A stretch of DNA of 64,000 nucleotides from Melastoma dodecandrum. Taxonomy: Eukaryota > Streptophyta > Magnoliopsida > Myrtales > Melastomataceae. Shown here piece after piece: positions 1 to 11,334 of the stretch. Under the pieces are notes generated by a model. It ran no database searches, was not told where the DNA came from, and saw only the letters and a list, made by a program, of their open reading frames with translations. The stretch covers positions 124,001 to 188,000 of the forward strand of contig JARUPY010000101.1 of assembly GCA_029817715.1 (NCBI GenBank). The letters are read 5' to 3'. Within the stretch, counting starts at the first letter, position 1; every line of letters starts with the position of its first letter. Made by a program: the position numbers and the translations under genes.

Positions 1-372
1 TCCAGTTGATGATTCACTTTCGTGTCGACCCAAGTTTCCTGCATCCCAAAGAATAGTATCTTTATTGGAGAAGAGATCAGGTAGCCCGTGATTCGGGGAA
101 TTATCGAAATATACCATGGACAAGCACCTCAAACACCAAAAAGTAGGTAAACCAGACGAAGAGAATGTTACTTAGTGACAGATTGATTACTTAATCAAGT
201 AAAGTTTTGTTCCATAGAGTCTGAGCTAAATCCAACAAGTTAAGTATATTCTTTGTAGTAATAAGGGGCGTTTAAGTTTTGAGATCCTACAACTTGGGGG
301 ATTATCATTCCAAGATTCGGCACATGTGCGCTTGTACAAAAATACACAGCCTCAGACAAGCTAGCTGTCCTC
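1..372 (+). other. 5' flank of DUF4220 gene A
   Basis: Non-coding upstream region of gene A. The same sequence, with small differences, precedes gene B (13572-13937), fragment E (21686-22058), gene C (45873-46181) and gene D (50650-50981), so it was duplicated together with the genes and probably holds their shared promoter and 5' UTR. I see no convincing TATA box. Confidence 0.6.
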
Positions 373-2418
373 ATGGCTGAAAGTTTCATGCCGGCCAGCT
401 TGCAGGAAATCTGGAACGCTTCTAACGTTCGAGGTTTCATGATGCTTAGCCTTTTCCTCCAGGTGCTACTCGCATCCACCGCCCACCTGAGGAGGGCTTC
501 CACTAGCAAGTTCTTTCTGTTTGTTATATGGTCGGCCTACTTCATGGCAGATTGGGCGGCCACGTTCACGTTCGGGCTTATCTCAAATGCACAACTAATC
601 GACTCGATCTCCCCACCGGAAGTCAACGAGAACCTCATGGCTTTTTGGGCTGCTTTCCTCCTGATCCACCTCGGCGGTCCGGACACGATCACCGCCTTCT
701 CCCTAGAGGACAACGCCCTTTGGATGCGCCATCTAGTTGGGCTCGTCGCCCAATTGTCCACCTTCTTTTACATATTCTTCAAGACCCTCCCTGACAATAA
801 CCTCATCGCCCCCACAATCCTGATTGCCGTCGCCGGAGCAATCAAGTATGGGGAGAGGACCAGATCGTTATATCTTGCAAGCATGGAAAACCTCAAGAAG
901 TCCACCGGGAAACTGCCTGTTACAAGTCTTGAAGACATGGACGAAGGAGATTTTCCTGATAAAAATACTGGGAAAGAAGCCTATTACTTCTTCCAAATAT
1001 TCAAAGGTCTAGTCGTAGAAATCAATCCCAATCATGCAGAGCGAGCACAGAGCCTTGAGCGCTTCCAACAGAAAGATGCGAAAGAGGCCTTTGACCTGAT
1101 GGTAGCCGAGCTAGATCTTCTATTCGAATTGTTCTACACAAAAATCTCATCCGTAAATTCTTCTTTGGGGGTGATCGTTCGCATCATCACATTGTACAGC
1201 GTTATTGGGGCTCTAATATTGTACGGCCTTTTGGAGAAGAAGGGATTCCATGAGGTTGATATTTGGATCACCTATTTCTTGCTTGGCGGCAGTGTTACTT
1301 TAGAGATGAGTAACGGAATGATGATCTTTTTTTCCAATTGGAGGGGTCCGGTGAGATGGTTCCATGTTGGATGGGGTCTGCTTCAAGCAGTGTGCTTTGT
1401 CATTCCGGTTTTTATAATCCTGGTTGTAGGAGTAATCTTATTAGCTCTGTGTGGTTGCTTGGAAGTCGTTGAGAACTCGTGGAGCAAGAAGTTGGGCACG
1501 TTCAGTTTGTTGTCGCATTGCGTCGAACATTGTCATAGAGGTGGTAAAAAACCTTTGAAGTATGCTCACTTGATTTACCGTAAGCCTGACCTCGTCGCAT
1601 TCTCTTTGATTTCCGGATAATCGACGAAGCTACTTTATCTGAAAAACTTTTGAATCCCTGCAGGAACTGTCACCCGAAGAAAAAAGGGAAGCGTATCATG
1701 GAATGTCTTCGATACGGAAACCCGAGACTTCATTTTCAAGGAGTTGAAGGAAAGAGCATCGGCTGCCGATGACGAGGACCAAGTGAAGGAGATCTACGAG
1801 GCGAGAGGGAGCTGGATATTGACGAAATTAGGGAACTCGGATGGGTTGATGAGATACGTGAAGAAGTTTGACTACGACAGGAGCCTTCTAGTGTGGCACA
1901 TCGCCACCGAAATCTGCCATAATGCCAACAGAGCCGTGGAGGCAGCCAACAGCACGCAGAGGAAGTTGGCCGTTAAGTTGTCGTATTACATGCATTATCT
2001 CCTGATCAAGAAGCCCGAGCTGATGTCTGCCGTGGCGGGGATTGGCCATATAAGGTATGGTGATACTTGTGCCGAAGTTGAACATTTCTGCAGGGTATAC
2101 CAAGCGGAGACCGTGACTGAGTTCTGCAATAAGATATTGAACGAAGATACGAACATCGAACCCGTTGACGTGTACAAAGACAAGCGCTCCTCCGTCTTGT
2201 CGGATGCGTGCAATCTGGCCCGATTACTGATGGAGAAGGACAACAAATGGGAGATAATAAGTGGAGTCTGGGTGGAGCTGCTTACGTATGCGGCCGGCCA
2301 CTGCAGGCCTGAGAAACATGCTCGGGCAGTGAGCGAAGGAGGTGAGCTCGTGACGATTGTCTGGCTGTTGATGGCTCACTTGGGGATCGGCCCACATTTC
2401 CCATATCCAGAACATTAA
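373..2418 (+). CDS. DUF4220/DUF594 membrane protein, gene A (two exons)
   Basis: Exon 1 is 373-1579 and exon 2 is 1664-2418. The 84 nt intron 1580-1663 starts GTAAGC, ends CTGCAG and is phase 1. The joined frame is open and encodes 653 residues. DUF4220 covers about residues 45-390, with hydrophobic segments near 21-38, 47-70, 88-101, 120-138, 145-158, 267-287, 296-318 and 336-362, and the family motif LGGPDTITAFSLEDNALW at 100-117. The C-terminal DUF594 block (about 596-645) runs from KWEIISGVWVELLTYAAGHC to VWLLMAHLGIGP. These are plant-specific multi-pass membrane proteins of unknown function. Without splicing the frame stops at 1620, losing DUF594. The start at 373 is shared by all copies. 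Exon and protein lengths match genes B and C exactly, which supports the model. The gene looks functional. Confidence 0.9.
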
Positions 2419-3258
2419 AATTAAAATGAAGCTAAGGATGATGAAACCTCAGCCATTTGGACGACAAAACGGTGGGATGCCTTCAGCTTACGAAGGGCGA
2501 GGATGAGCTGCATAACAAGGCGAAGGATGAAGAAACATCGGTCGTTCCACTAGTTCAATTTGTTTCAGATGACAAATACGATGTTGGATATCTTTAGCCT
2601 CCGAAGGGCGCTAACGATGACAAAACGTTGTTCCGCTATTCATTTCCCTTTTTCTTTCGTACTTTACGTAATTAAGATGAGAGGTTATAAATCACATATT
2701 TACTTTTATCATTCTCTGTTGTTAAACAAAGTAATAGGTGGGATTACTCTTCTCTGATGCTTAATGAGTTCGGCACAGGGGTAACGAACGATGATTCGAC
2801 AAAGACAAGCAGAAGCGCAACAAACACAGTTTGGGATTGAGCTGATTATGTACACGGCAGGTCACTGTAGGGGAGAGAAACACCAACGGCGTTATGCGGA
2901 GGTGACCTTTGGACAATCCTTTGGATACTATGGATGGCCCCCTTCGGAATAGGCCAGTGTTTCCCATACCCGAGAGATTAAAAATTAGAATGTTGTATAG
3001 GAAACTGGGTGATTTTATTGTAGGATTAAGCGCATCCCGTAGTTTTGGCGTTACGACCATTCCTTGCATCTGCATAACAAAAAAGTCGACAGGATGTTTT
3101 GTGTCGGCGTAATGTCGTGGCTGCAACGTCAAAGATGTTTGAGGAACAACCGAGCAAATTTATATCAGGAGACAAGAGGAAGATCCATCACGATCCTCTG
3201 TTTTAGAATTTGACAGAGACGATGTTTTAGAATTACTGACATGGCCACGATCACAACA
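2419..3258 (+). pseudogene. Degenerate 3' region with DUF594 remnant
   Basis: This stretch has no intact gene. 2424-2800 resembles 49547-49915, and 2806-3252 resembles 22187-22633 and 49969-50420. Within 2830-2990 a decayed DUF594 end is readable (FGIELIMYTAGHCRGEKH), followed by frameshifts and a stop. It is the tail of another DUF4220-DUF594 gene copy whose front is missing. Homology to the 50 kb copy stops at about 3252, where the Copia LTR begins. Confidence 0.65.
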
Positions 3259-3686
3259 TGTAACCTTTACTGGTGTTTTGCTTTTGGGAAAAGTTCGTCT
3301 ACAGTCTTCCCCGGTGACCTTCCTTAGTGTTATGTTCATCGGTTGCAGTAATCATGTAGAACTTCGAATATCCTGTATGCTTTTCAGTGGAAATATGTGA
3401 AGAAAGAAAATTACAAGAAGTTAAATTGGAGGACGGAAGCTGGGTTTCTGCTAAGGAAGGCAATACAACAGAGTTAAAGAAGAAGAAGGATACATGTCAT
3501 GGGCCTGAAGAAGTTTTATAATTTAATCAAATAGAGCCCAGCAGAGGTGTGTATATAATGAAGCGATGGCATGTACAGACAAAATAAGAAAACAGAATTC
3601 CGTTTTCCAACCCGAGCACCATTTTTTTTTCTGTTTTTCCTTTCTGCTCCGATGGAGTCACCTCCGATGATCCAGAAGTGTTGACA
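3259..3686 (+). repeat. 5' LTR of Copia element 1a
   Basis: The right end is fixed by the primer site that follows (TTGACA then TGGTATCAGAGC). The left end, TGTAACC at 3259, is inferred: homology to the element-free sequence at about 50420 ends at 3252, and 3254-3258 (CAACA) resembles the matching CATCA there. It is 428 bp long with TG...CA termini. There is no 3' LTR to confirm the boundary. Confidence 0.55.
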
Positions 3687-4810
3687 TGGTATCAGAGCGT
3701 CGGTCGTACGCAGACGCGGTCGCCGGAGTGACACAGAGGAGAGAGGATAGCTCAAGTAGCTTGCAGATGGCAGCGAGTCAGAACAGAGCGCCTGGGGTCA
3801 TGGAGGATCCAGCTTCGCCGTATTATTTACAGCAGGCAGACACCCTTAACTTGGTGGCCATAGTTCCACCGCTTAACGGTATGAATTACTTTACCTGGTG
3901 TAGGTCATTTGAGATGGCCTTGGTGTTCCGAAATAAGATTGGGTTTATCGACGATAGTATTGCTGTTCCAAGGGCGGATGATGAGCTTTATCCGGCGTGG
4001 ATGAGGTGTAATACGTTGGTGGTTTCGTGGATGCTCCGGTCCATGATAGAGACTATAGCTAGTAATGTTTTTTTCATAAATTCGGCTATTGACATGTGGG
4101 AAACCTTAAAGAAGAGATATGCCATACCGGATAAAACAAAAATAAGCAAGTTGCAATATCTTTTGAGGACTGTTGTGCAAGGAAATAGAACTGTGGATGA
4201 GTACTACTCAGAGCTAAATAGAATTTGGGAAGAATTGAAATACGTGAGACCGTTGCCTCACTGCATCTGTGGTAATTGCAATGATACATGTTTCAAGAAG
4301 TATGCAAAAAATCAAGTCGAGGATTATGTCTATAGGTTTTTGCATGGTTTAAATGATGATTTTGATGCCCTGAAGAGTAGAGTGCTTGCATTAAAACCAT
4401 TTCCAGTGTTGGATGAAGTATATAACATGGCAGTCCAGGAGGAGTCATACAAGAATGGAAAAGATTCAAAGATGAGTAGATTGGAATTTAAAACAGATTC
4501 TATGGCATTTGTAGCTCCTGCAGTACCAGCACCATTGTAGGATTTTAAAAGAAGGCAGTTGAGGAGAGGTGAGATGGTGTGTAGCCATTGTGGAAAAAGA
4601 GGACATACAAGGGATAAATGTTTCCAGCTGATTGGATATCCCAACAATTTGACCGGTGGAAGGAGAGGTAAAGGGTATGAACCTGGACAGAGAACCATAG
4701 CTAATGTTGTAGAAGGTGGTGGCATAAGCAATCTGGAACATACAGGACTCAATGAAGTGAAAGAGCAAATACAAAAGCTCATAGCCTTTCTCAATGTTCA
4801 GGGAGAATAG
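3686..4810 (+). pseudogene. Copia 1a gag, two in-frame stops
   Basis: Gag-type protein of the plant Copia family. The first ATG (3686) overlaps the primer site, so a start at 3767 is likelier. The N-terminal half contains LNGMNYFTWCRSFEMAL, typical of Copia Gag. An in-frame TAG at 4538-4540 interrupts the frame. The same frame then continues with a CCHC zinc knuckle (CSHCGKRGHTRDKC) at about 4580-4620 and stops again at 4808-4810. Both stops also occur in the duplicate, so they predate the duplication. Confidence 0.8.
3687..3698 (+). other. Primer binding site (initiator tRNA-Met)
   Basis: TGGTATCAGAGC is complementary to the 3' end of plant initiator tRNA-Met and follows the LTR directly. 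Confidence 0.85.
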
Positions 4811-4858
4811 CCCAAAACTCAATCATCCACTATTGCAGCTATAACTTCCCCTGCTGTT

Positions 4859-6499
4859 ATGAACCGTTCTTCATCATATTCTACTTCTTCAGAGACTTTT
4901 AAACCCTTTTCTTCTACCGTAGGTATTTGTTGTGCAAATTCAACTATTGATTTATCAAAACAGTGGATAATTGACACAGGTGCAACAGATCACATCACAA
5001 ACAACCTGTCTTGCTTTCATAAATACCATTCTGTGAGTCATGTCTTTGTCTATCTTCCAAATGGTCACACAATACAAGTCACTCACATGGGTGAAGTGGC
5101 CATTCAGGAAGGTTTCTTGCTTAAAAATATCCTGTATATTCCTACCTTTCGCTTGAATCTTGTTTCAGTAAGTCAACTCATGAAAACTGGCTTATACTCT
5201 GTCTTGTTTCTTAAAAACCTGTGTTTTATATAGGTCTTGTCTACATGGAAGACGATTGGTCTTGCTAAGGAAAGGGGGGAAAGATTGTATGTGCTGCAGA
5301 GGAGTCATGAAGGTTCTGCTGTCCAGTCTAGCTCTAATACATTCTTTTCTAGTAGTAATATGTCAGAATCTCAAATGTGGCATCATAGGTTGGGTCATCC
5401 ATCTATAGATGCACTCAAACATGTTTCAGCATGCAAACATCTGAGTTTCAGCACATGTAATACATATATTTGCTCCATATGTCATTTTACAAAACAGAAA
5501 CGATTAGTCTTTCCTTTGCATTCACAACATACTAAGAGTTGTTTTGAACTGATTCATTGTGATATATGGGGACCATACACACAAACATTCACAGGACATA
5601 AATATTTCCTTACCATTGTGGATGATTATAGTCGCTTTACATGGGTTTATTTACTTAAAACAAAATCTGAAGTATCACATGATGTACATAACTTCTGCAA
5701 ATTCATTGAAACTCAATTTAGTTTACCCATTAAGCAAATCAGGATAGATAATGGTTCAGAATTTCTTATGACTGATTTTTATAAACAAAAGAGTATTTTA
5801 CATCATACTAGTTGTGTAGAAACACCACAGCAAAATGGGATAGTTGAGAGGAAACATCAACACATTTTAAATGTGGCTAGAGTATAGATTTTTCAATCTA
5901 GCATTCCATTACATTTTTGGGGGGAAGCCATTTTGACAGCAGTACATCTCATCAATAGATTACCTACACCTGTTTTGAACTACAAAACCCCTTTTGAGAT
6001 TCTACATTGTGAAAAAACAAGTTATGACCATTTAAAGGTGTTTGGATGTCTTTGCTTTGTATCAACTCTAAAGCAAGGCCGTACTAAATTTGATCCTAGA
6101 GCATCAAAGTGCATCTTCCTTGGATGTCAAATAGGTACAAAGGGTTATAAAGTTTATGACTTAACCTTGGGACATATTTTTGTGTCCAGAGATGTAATAT
6201 TCTATGAGGGTCGTTTTCCTTACAAAGACATTCATAACACAGATTTCACCAATCACACCGATTCTTCTTTGCCTTTACCTAGTCATACAATAGATTCCAG
6301 TTTGTCATTTACTACACATCCCAGTTCTCCTCCTCGCATTGAAACCTCTTCAACAACTTTAGATGATTCTACTGTTACTGTTGATCAACATGACTGTCTT
6401 AGGAGAAGCACCAGACAGAAGCACATTCCTTCTTATCTGCAGAACTATCATCATGGTCTTTCCCTTTCCTTAGTAAGCTCAATTGCCTCTCCTCAGTAG
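4859..6499 (+). pseudogene. Copia 1a protease and integrase, broken
   Basis: The frame carries the aspartic protease motif (WIIDTGATDHI, about 4963-4995), the GAG-pre-integrase H-H-C-C region (HHRLGHPS to CSICH, about 5380-5485), and the integrase core with its three acidic residues: DIWGP (about 5560), RIDNGSEF (about 5742) and PQQNGIVERK (about 5827). In-frame TAG codons lie at 5231-5233 and 5885-5887. Downstream of the second, the integrase C-terminal part continues in the same frame to 6499 ([11 protein letters not shown]). The stop at 5885 is private to this copy; the duplicate has TTG there. Confidence 0.8.
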
Positions 6500-6582
6500 G
6501 TAATCTTCCATCTTATCCTATTTAAAACTTTGTATCCTATTCAAATCTTTCACCCTCTAATAAAACATTTGCTGTTAATATA

Positions 6583-7883
6583 ATGTTGTACCCTGATCCT
6601 GTTCGTTTCTCTGAGGCTGTTCGACATGAACATTGGGTTAAGGCTATTGATGTTGAGTTGAGTGCCTTGGCTGAGAGTCAGACCTGGATTTTGACTAATT
6701 TGCCTAGTGGGAAGATTCCTATTGGTTGCAAGTGGATATTTAAGACGAAATTCAATGCTGATGGTAGTGTCAACAAGTATAAAGCTAGGTTGGTGGCTAA
6801 GGGGTATACACAGAAAGAAGGTATCGATTACACTGATACTTTTAGCCCCGTTGCCAAGCATTCCACTGTGAGAGTCTTCTTGGCTCTTGCTGCAATGAAT
6901 AACTGGCATCTTTGTCAGCTGGATATTAACAATGCATTCTTGAATGGAGATTTGGATGAGGAAGTCCATATGAATTTGCCTGAAGGGTTGCAAGTTGATC
7001 CTTTACAGTTTAAGGGGGAGACAAGGGTGGTTTGTAAATTGCAAAAATCACTTTATGGCCTTAAACAAGCATCAAGGCAATGGAACGTGAAATTTGTAGC
7101 TGCTTTGATTGAGTTTGGTTTCATACATTCAAAGTCAGACTATTAATTGTTCATTAAAGGCACAGGTGAGGAGTTTGTTGCATTGTTGATTTCTGTAGAT
7201 GATATTGCGATTGTTGGACCTAATGTAGGAGCTATAGAGAGTTCAAAGCATACTTGGGGACTGTATTTAAGTTTAAGGATCTTCGCAAGCTCAAATATTT
7301 TCTTGGGTTGGAGTTGGTCAGATCATCAGCAGGGATTATTCTATCTCAAAGAAAATATGCCTTAGAATTGCTTCAGGAGCACAATAAGTTGGCAGCAAGA
7401 CCAGCAAATGTTCCAATCATACTCAATTATTATCTAAAGAAGAAGGTGTTCCTATTGCGGACCCTACAGAATACAAGCAATTGGTGCAAAAGTTGCTGTA
7501 TTTAACTTTGACTAGGCCTGATATAATGTATTCAGTACAAGTGCTGACTCAATTTACGGCTTCTCCCACAGATGCACATCTCAGAGCAGCACATCAGGTA
7601 CTTAAATATATTAAAGGTTCTCCAAGACATGGAATCTTCTTTGAATCGAAACAGGCAAATCAGCTTTTAGCTTATGCAGACAGTGATTGGGGGAAGCTGT
7701 CCTGATACGAGAAAGTCGATTTCTGGCTATTGTGTTTATTTGGGAAGTTTTATTGTCAGCTGGAAAACAAAGAAACAACCAACAATTGCTAGAAGCTCAG
7801 CAGAAGCAGAGGATAGGGTCCTTGGTGCAGTCACATATGAAGTGGTATGGTTAATGGGAGTTTTAAAGGAGTTATGTAAAGTG
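6583..7883 (+). pseudogene. Copia 1a reverse transcriptase/RNase H, frameshifted and truncated
   Basis: The RT domain opens with WVKAIDVELSALAESQTW, followed by CKWIFKTKF and KARLVAKGYTQKEGIDYTDT. A TAA at 7144-7146 interrupts it. A YVDD-like box is present as ISVDDIAIVG (about 7170-7200). Frame changes near 7250, 7490 and 7690 break the rest. RNase H motifs (SAEAE at about 7800) are readable, but the DNQ-type region and 3' LTR are missing, because the sequence switches at about 7883 to the opposite-strand Copia. Confidence 0.75.
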
Positions 7884-8208
7884 TTGCTTCCGTCTCACTT
7901 CTAGAAAAATCCTTTTCTAAGAGATAGGAATAAATCATGTTGTACCACGAACGAGGGGCTTGTTTCAAACCGTAAATTGCCTTTCGAAGCAAACAAACTT
8001 TCCCTTCTCATCCATCCACGGAAAATCCATCGAGCTGCTCTACAAAAATTTTCTCATCGAGATAACCATTCAAGAATGCCGACTTAACATCGAGATGAAA
8101 GATTTTCCAGCCCATATTTGCTGCAAGTGCGATTAACATCCTTATTGTGTCATGCCGAGCCACCGGTGCGACGGTTTCCCAGAAATCAACTCGTGGCTGG
8201 TTTTTCAA
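7884..8208 (-). pseudogene. Copia 2a reverse transcriptase fragment
   Basis: On the - strand the frame reads VAPVARHDTIRMLIALAA and [20 protein letters not shown], classic Copia RT blocks, then reaches a stop after GFSVDG. Remnants of the [13 protein letters not shown] block continue in another frame to the junction at about 7884. The catalytic YVDD region is not present in either fragment of this element. Confidence 0.75.
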
Positions 8209-8215
8209 TACACTA

Positions 8216-9169
8216 ATCTCACTTCACGTCCTCATTGAATGATAAACTTCTACTCACCAAAAATTTCTTAGTCGTGGGATTATAGATCCTGTAACCCTTG
8301 GTATTCAACCAATATCCAATACAAAATAGATTTTTCAGCTCGACGGTCAAGCTTGTCACTCTTTTGTTCCGGAATATGAGCATAACAAATACTTCCGAAA
8401 ACTCTTAAATGATCCACCGAACATTTTTTTCCAAACCAAGCTTCATACGGGGTAAAATTTTTTAAGGCTTTAATTGGTAGCAAATTTAGCAGATATACCG
8501 AAGTATTTGCCGCTTCGGCCCAAAACTCCTTCGGCAATCCCTTTTCAAACATCAAACAACTTAACATATCCATTATAAATCTGTTCTTCCGTTCACTGAC
8601 CCCGTTTTGCTGCGGAGAATATGGCACCGTGAACTATTGAATGGTCCCGGCTTGTGCACAAAATTTTTTGAACTCCCCAGAAGTATATTCACTTTCGTTG
8701 TCCGATCTCAACGCTTTAATTTTACAACCACACTAATTTTTGGCTAGCTACTTAAACTTGAAAAACTCGCCGAAAACTTCACTTTTTGTCTTGAGAAAAA
8801 CAATCCAACAAAAACGAGTAAAATCATTGATGAAGATCAAAAACTACCTACTTCCATTTAAAGAAGGCACACTCATTGGACCACAAACATCTGAATGAAC
8901 CAATTAAAGCTTCTCCGTCGATTTCCACTTTACTTCTTCAAAAGGAAGTCTGGATTGCTTGTCGTATTCACAAACGGCACAAACATCTGAGCACGTATAA
9001 ATAACCGGAAGATCGATAATCAACTCATCTGTATACATCTTCTTCAAAGTAGTGAGGCTTATATGCCCCATTCTTCTATGCCATAACTAAGAATCATCTA
9101 CATTGGCCGACAATGCCAAAGAATCTGATTTAAATTTAACTGGAAAACACTGATCCTGCATTTTCACTT
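8216..9169 (-). pseudogene. Copia 2a integrase region, decayed
   Basis: 8280-8627 (-) encodes the integrase end, with PYSPQQNGVSERKNRF (catalytic Glu) and AWFGKKCSVDHLRVFGS. An in-frame stop precedes it at about 8636. 8640-9169 holds the rest of the integrase core and the zinc-binding region in fragments, with several stops and no long frame. It is duplicated at 40437-41390. Confidence 0.7.
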
Positions 9170-10460
9170 TCATAAACTCCTCATGGCCGACAATGCCAAA
9201 GAATCATCATGGCCAGCCACTGAACAATGCAAATCCTCGAAGTACAAAATATATTTTTGCTCCAACAACCGTCCCAAACTCAAAAGATTTTGGCACAATT
9301 CTGGTACAAAAAGAACTTCCGAAATTTGGTTAGTACTCGAAGAATTTTTAATAATAGTCGACCCCTTACCAAGCGCCTTTAGAAGCTGCCCGTTCCCGAT
9401 TTTAATGCTGGTAGAGAAAGACTTATCCAAGTCTACAAATAATTTCTCATTGGGAGACATATGATGCATGCATCTGCTATCGATGAGCCATGCATGAGCT
9501 CCGTAATTTGCTGCAGAAAAGGTTACCGCAAAGAGTTGATCTTCCTGCATCGACTTATTCTCTGCAACCTGTGCTTGCTCTTCAGAAACAGCCTTCTTCT
9601 TCCTACAGAATTTTTGACCATGACCATGAACATTACAATGCTTGCACTTGTAACCGGGTCTAAACCAAAATAAATCTTCCGTATGAGAAGTTTTACTACA
9701 ATGAGAGCATGGAGGAAACTCTTTTTGATCTTTTCCGCTAAACCTTTTGTTTGTGAATTTTCTTTCGACGGTACTTTTTCTCTTCTCATTTATACGGGCA
9801 TATTTCTCCTTCCCCTTTGCATTCATTAAAAGTGCGCCTTCAGGTTGCTCCTCCTGTCTTATTGCTGTCCTTTGTTCTTGTGCTTGAAGAGAACCAACCA
9901 ATTCCTCAACTGTCAACTTAGTGAGATCGCGAGATTCTTCCAATGCAGAAATCTTCGACTCAAATCTCTCTGGAATAGTCACAAGAATCTTTTCAACAAT
10001 TCCGTTGTCTGGCAACTCAACCTGCAACAGTCTGATCTGATTGACAACCCTCATCAGCCTGTCGATATATTCTTTTATACTCTCCGAGTCCTTCATTCTG
10101 AGCAATCAAACTCTCTCCATAAATTTGAAACTCTTATTCTCTGATTTCGGCCACTACCTTCGAACATCTCCTTTAGTCGATCACATGCTTCCTTTCCCGT
10201 CTCACAAGCAAGTATTCCTTCAGAAACAGAGGCATGAATAGCAGCAAGGGCCTCGAACGGCTTGGTGGATTCCTCACTGTGTAGCCTCAACTGATTTAAT
10301 GTGGGATTTGCAGGAAGGGCTCGAGCTTCAACGTCCTACTCAACAGTGCCCCAGAGATCCTGAGATTTCAAAAAAAATCTTCATCTTGACCGCCCGAATC
10401 TAATAGTTTTCACCAACAAACGGCTATGGAGGTTGTACAGAAAAACCACCGGAGACATGA
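9170..10460 (-). pseudogene. Copia 2a gag-protease with altered active site
   Basis: The main frame is 10105-9170 (311 residues). It contains the Gag repeat region (EYIDRLMRVVNQIRLL), a CCHC knuckle (CKHCNVHGHGQKFC) and the protease site WLIDSRCMHHM. The usual D-S/T-G triad reads D-S-R, so protease activity is probably lost. The Gag N-terminus (about 10460-10106) is in other frames and contains a stop. The same Arg is found in the duplicate at 41391-42308. Confidence 0.75.
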
Positions 10461-10558
10461 TGACTAAATCAAACGGATGATTTGGGTATGAAAGGAAAAT
10501 GAATTTTTCAAGCGTGTACTCACTCACAATCCCTCAAGATTGCGAGCTTTGATACTAA

Positions 10559-10765
10559 GTCAAACTTGATTCGAGGATAAAAATTGTAGAAAATTGTTGG
10601 TTGGCAAAAAACTTATCAAACTCACGTTTACAAGAAGTTCTTAAATAACACAAAAAATAATAGCTCTCCTAAAATCTCCTAAATTATGAGATTTGCTAAA
10701 TTAAATCTCATTCAAACTAACATATTAGAAAATAAATAAAATCCTAAAAACCTTAACCGCTGACA
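10559..10765 (-). repeat. LTR-a of Copia 2a
   Basis: About 207 bp, about 90% similar by eye to LTR-b (11115-11334). On the - strand it precedes TAGTATCAAAGC (10558-10547), a slightly mutated tRNA-iMet primer site, so this is the 5' LTR. Its inner end is decayed (ACT rather than ACA). Confidence 0.75.
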
Positions 10766-11114
10766 CTTACCTCATCAGGTGTCGTAACCGGTAGGCCACA
10801 GCCGATAATTCCTTGAAGATCGAATAGGAAATACATAATTTCTCCCTGAAGGACAATGCCCTTTGGATTCGTCATCTGGTAGGACTCGTCACCCAGCTTC
10901 TTTTACATGTTCTTCAAGATCTTCCAAACAATAGCCTCGTTGTTCCCATTGTCCTGATTGCGCTTGTGCGAGCAATCATGTATGGGGAAAGGACCTCATG
11001 CCCTACCAGCAAGTGCAATAACAGAGTAGCAAGCCGTACGGTTGCAAGATTCAAACCATCAACAAGTGCCGAGAAGGTCGTGATCTCCAAAGGACTTGCT
11101 GCCTGCAACATTTG
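10766..11114 (+). pseudogene. DUF4220 gene fragment between two Copia LTRs
   Basis: 10775-10840 matches the 3' flank of genes B and C (compare 16090-16150). It jumps directly to an exon-1 piece (about 10843-11000) related to residues 110-165 of the DUF4220 proteins, readable as EDNALWIRHLVGLVTQL, then to a GERTSCPTS end. 11060-11110 resembles 49450-49510. It is a mosaic of cluster pieces, frameshifted and non-functional. Its two borders are LTRs of the same Copia family in the same orientation. Confidence 0.75.
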
Positions 11115-11334
11115 TGTTAAACTTGATTCGAGGATAAAAATTGTAGAAAATTGTTAATTGGCAAAAAACTTATCAAACTCACGTTTATAAGAACTTCTTA
11201 AATAACACAAAAAACCAACTAAAAGAGAATTTAACTGAAAATAATAGCTTTCCTAAAATCTTTCATAAATCAAATCTTATTCAAACTAGCATATTAGAAA
11301 ATAAATGAAATCCTAAAAACCTTAACCGCCGACA
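11115..11334 (-). repeat. LTR-b of Copia 2 family
   Basis: 220 bp with TG...CA termini (+ strand TGTTAAAC to CCGACA). On the - strand it follows the RNase H region, so it is the 3' LTR of the fragment 11115-12191. No target duplication links it with LTR-a: the flanks are CTTAC and ATTTG. Confidence 0.8.

Larger units (their letters stand above)
3259..7883 (+). mobile_element. Ty1/Copia element 1a, 3'-truncated (Ale-like)
   Basis: A degenerate Copia retrotransposon on the + strand. It has a 5' LTR, a tRNA-iMet primer site, gag, protease, integrase, reverse transcriptase and part of RNase H, in Copia order. It ends inside RNase H at about 7883, where it meets a second Copia element on the opposite strand, and there is no 3' LTR. 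In-frame stops and frameshifts run through gag and pol, so it cannot move by itself. RT motifs such as QLDINNAFLNGDLDEEVHM suggest the Ale/Retrofit lineage; that assignment is tentative. A copy about 99.8% identical by eye lies at 22640-27218 plus 39714-39763, and it shares the truncation and flanks, so the pair arose by segmental duplication. Confidence 0.85.
7884..10765 (-). mobile_element. Tork-like Copia element 2a, 5' part (LTR to RT)
   Basis: A Copia element on the - strand: LTR (10559-10765), a tRNA-iMet-like primer site, gag-protease, integrase and the start of RT. It is truncated at about 7884 against Copia 1a. The rest of a same-family element (RT end, RNase H, LTR) lies at 11115-12191 on the other side of a DUF4220 fragment. 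Stops and frameshifts throughout make it non-coding. The duplicate is at 39764-42953. Relative to it, this copy lacks 341 bp at 8190/8191 (40071-40411 in the duplicate), with ACTC microhomology at the junction. Confidence 0.8.

Noticed and set aside
528..794. Second-frame open reading in DUF4220 exon 1 (also at 14093, 46337, 51137)
   Set aside because: It overlaps the real gene in another frame. Its conservation follows from that of the DUF4220 frame.
3687..3698. tRNA-like sequence
   Set aside because: TGGTATCAGAGC is a primer site complementary to the tRNA 3' end; no cloverleaf surrounds it.
4330..4822. Antisense open frames of 118-154 codons (and duplicates at 23711-24203)
   Set aside because: They are shadows of the Copia gag on the opposite strand.
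9183..10241. + strand open frames of 66-99 codons opposite Copia 2 gag (and duplicates at 41404-42332)
   Set aside because: Antisense shadows of the retrotransposon frame.
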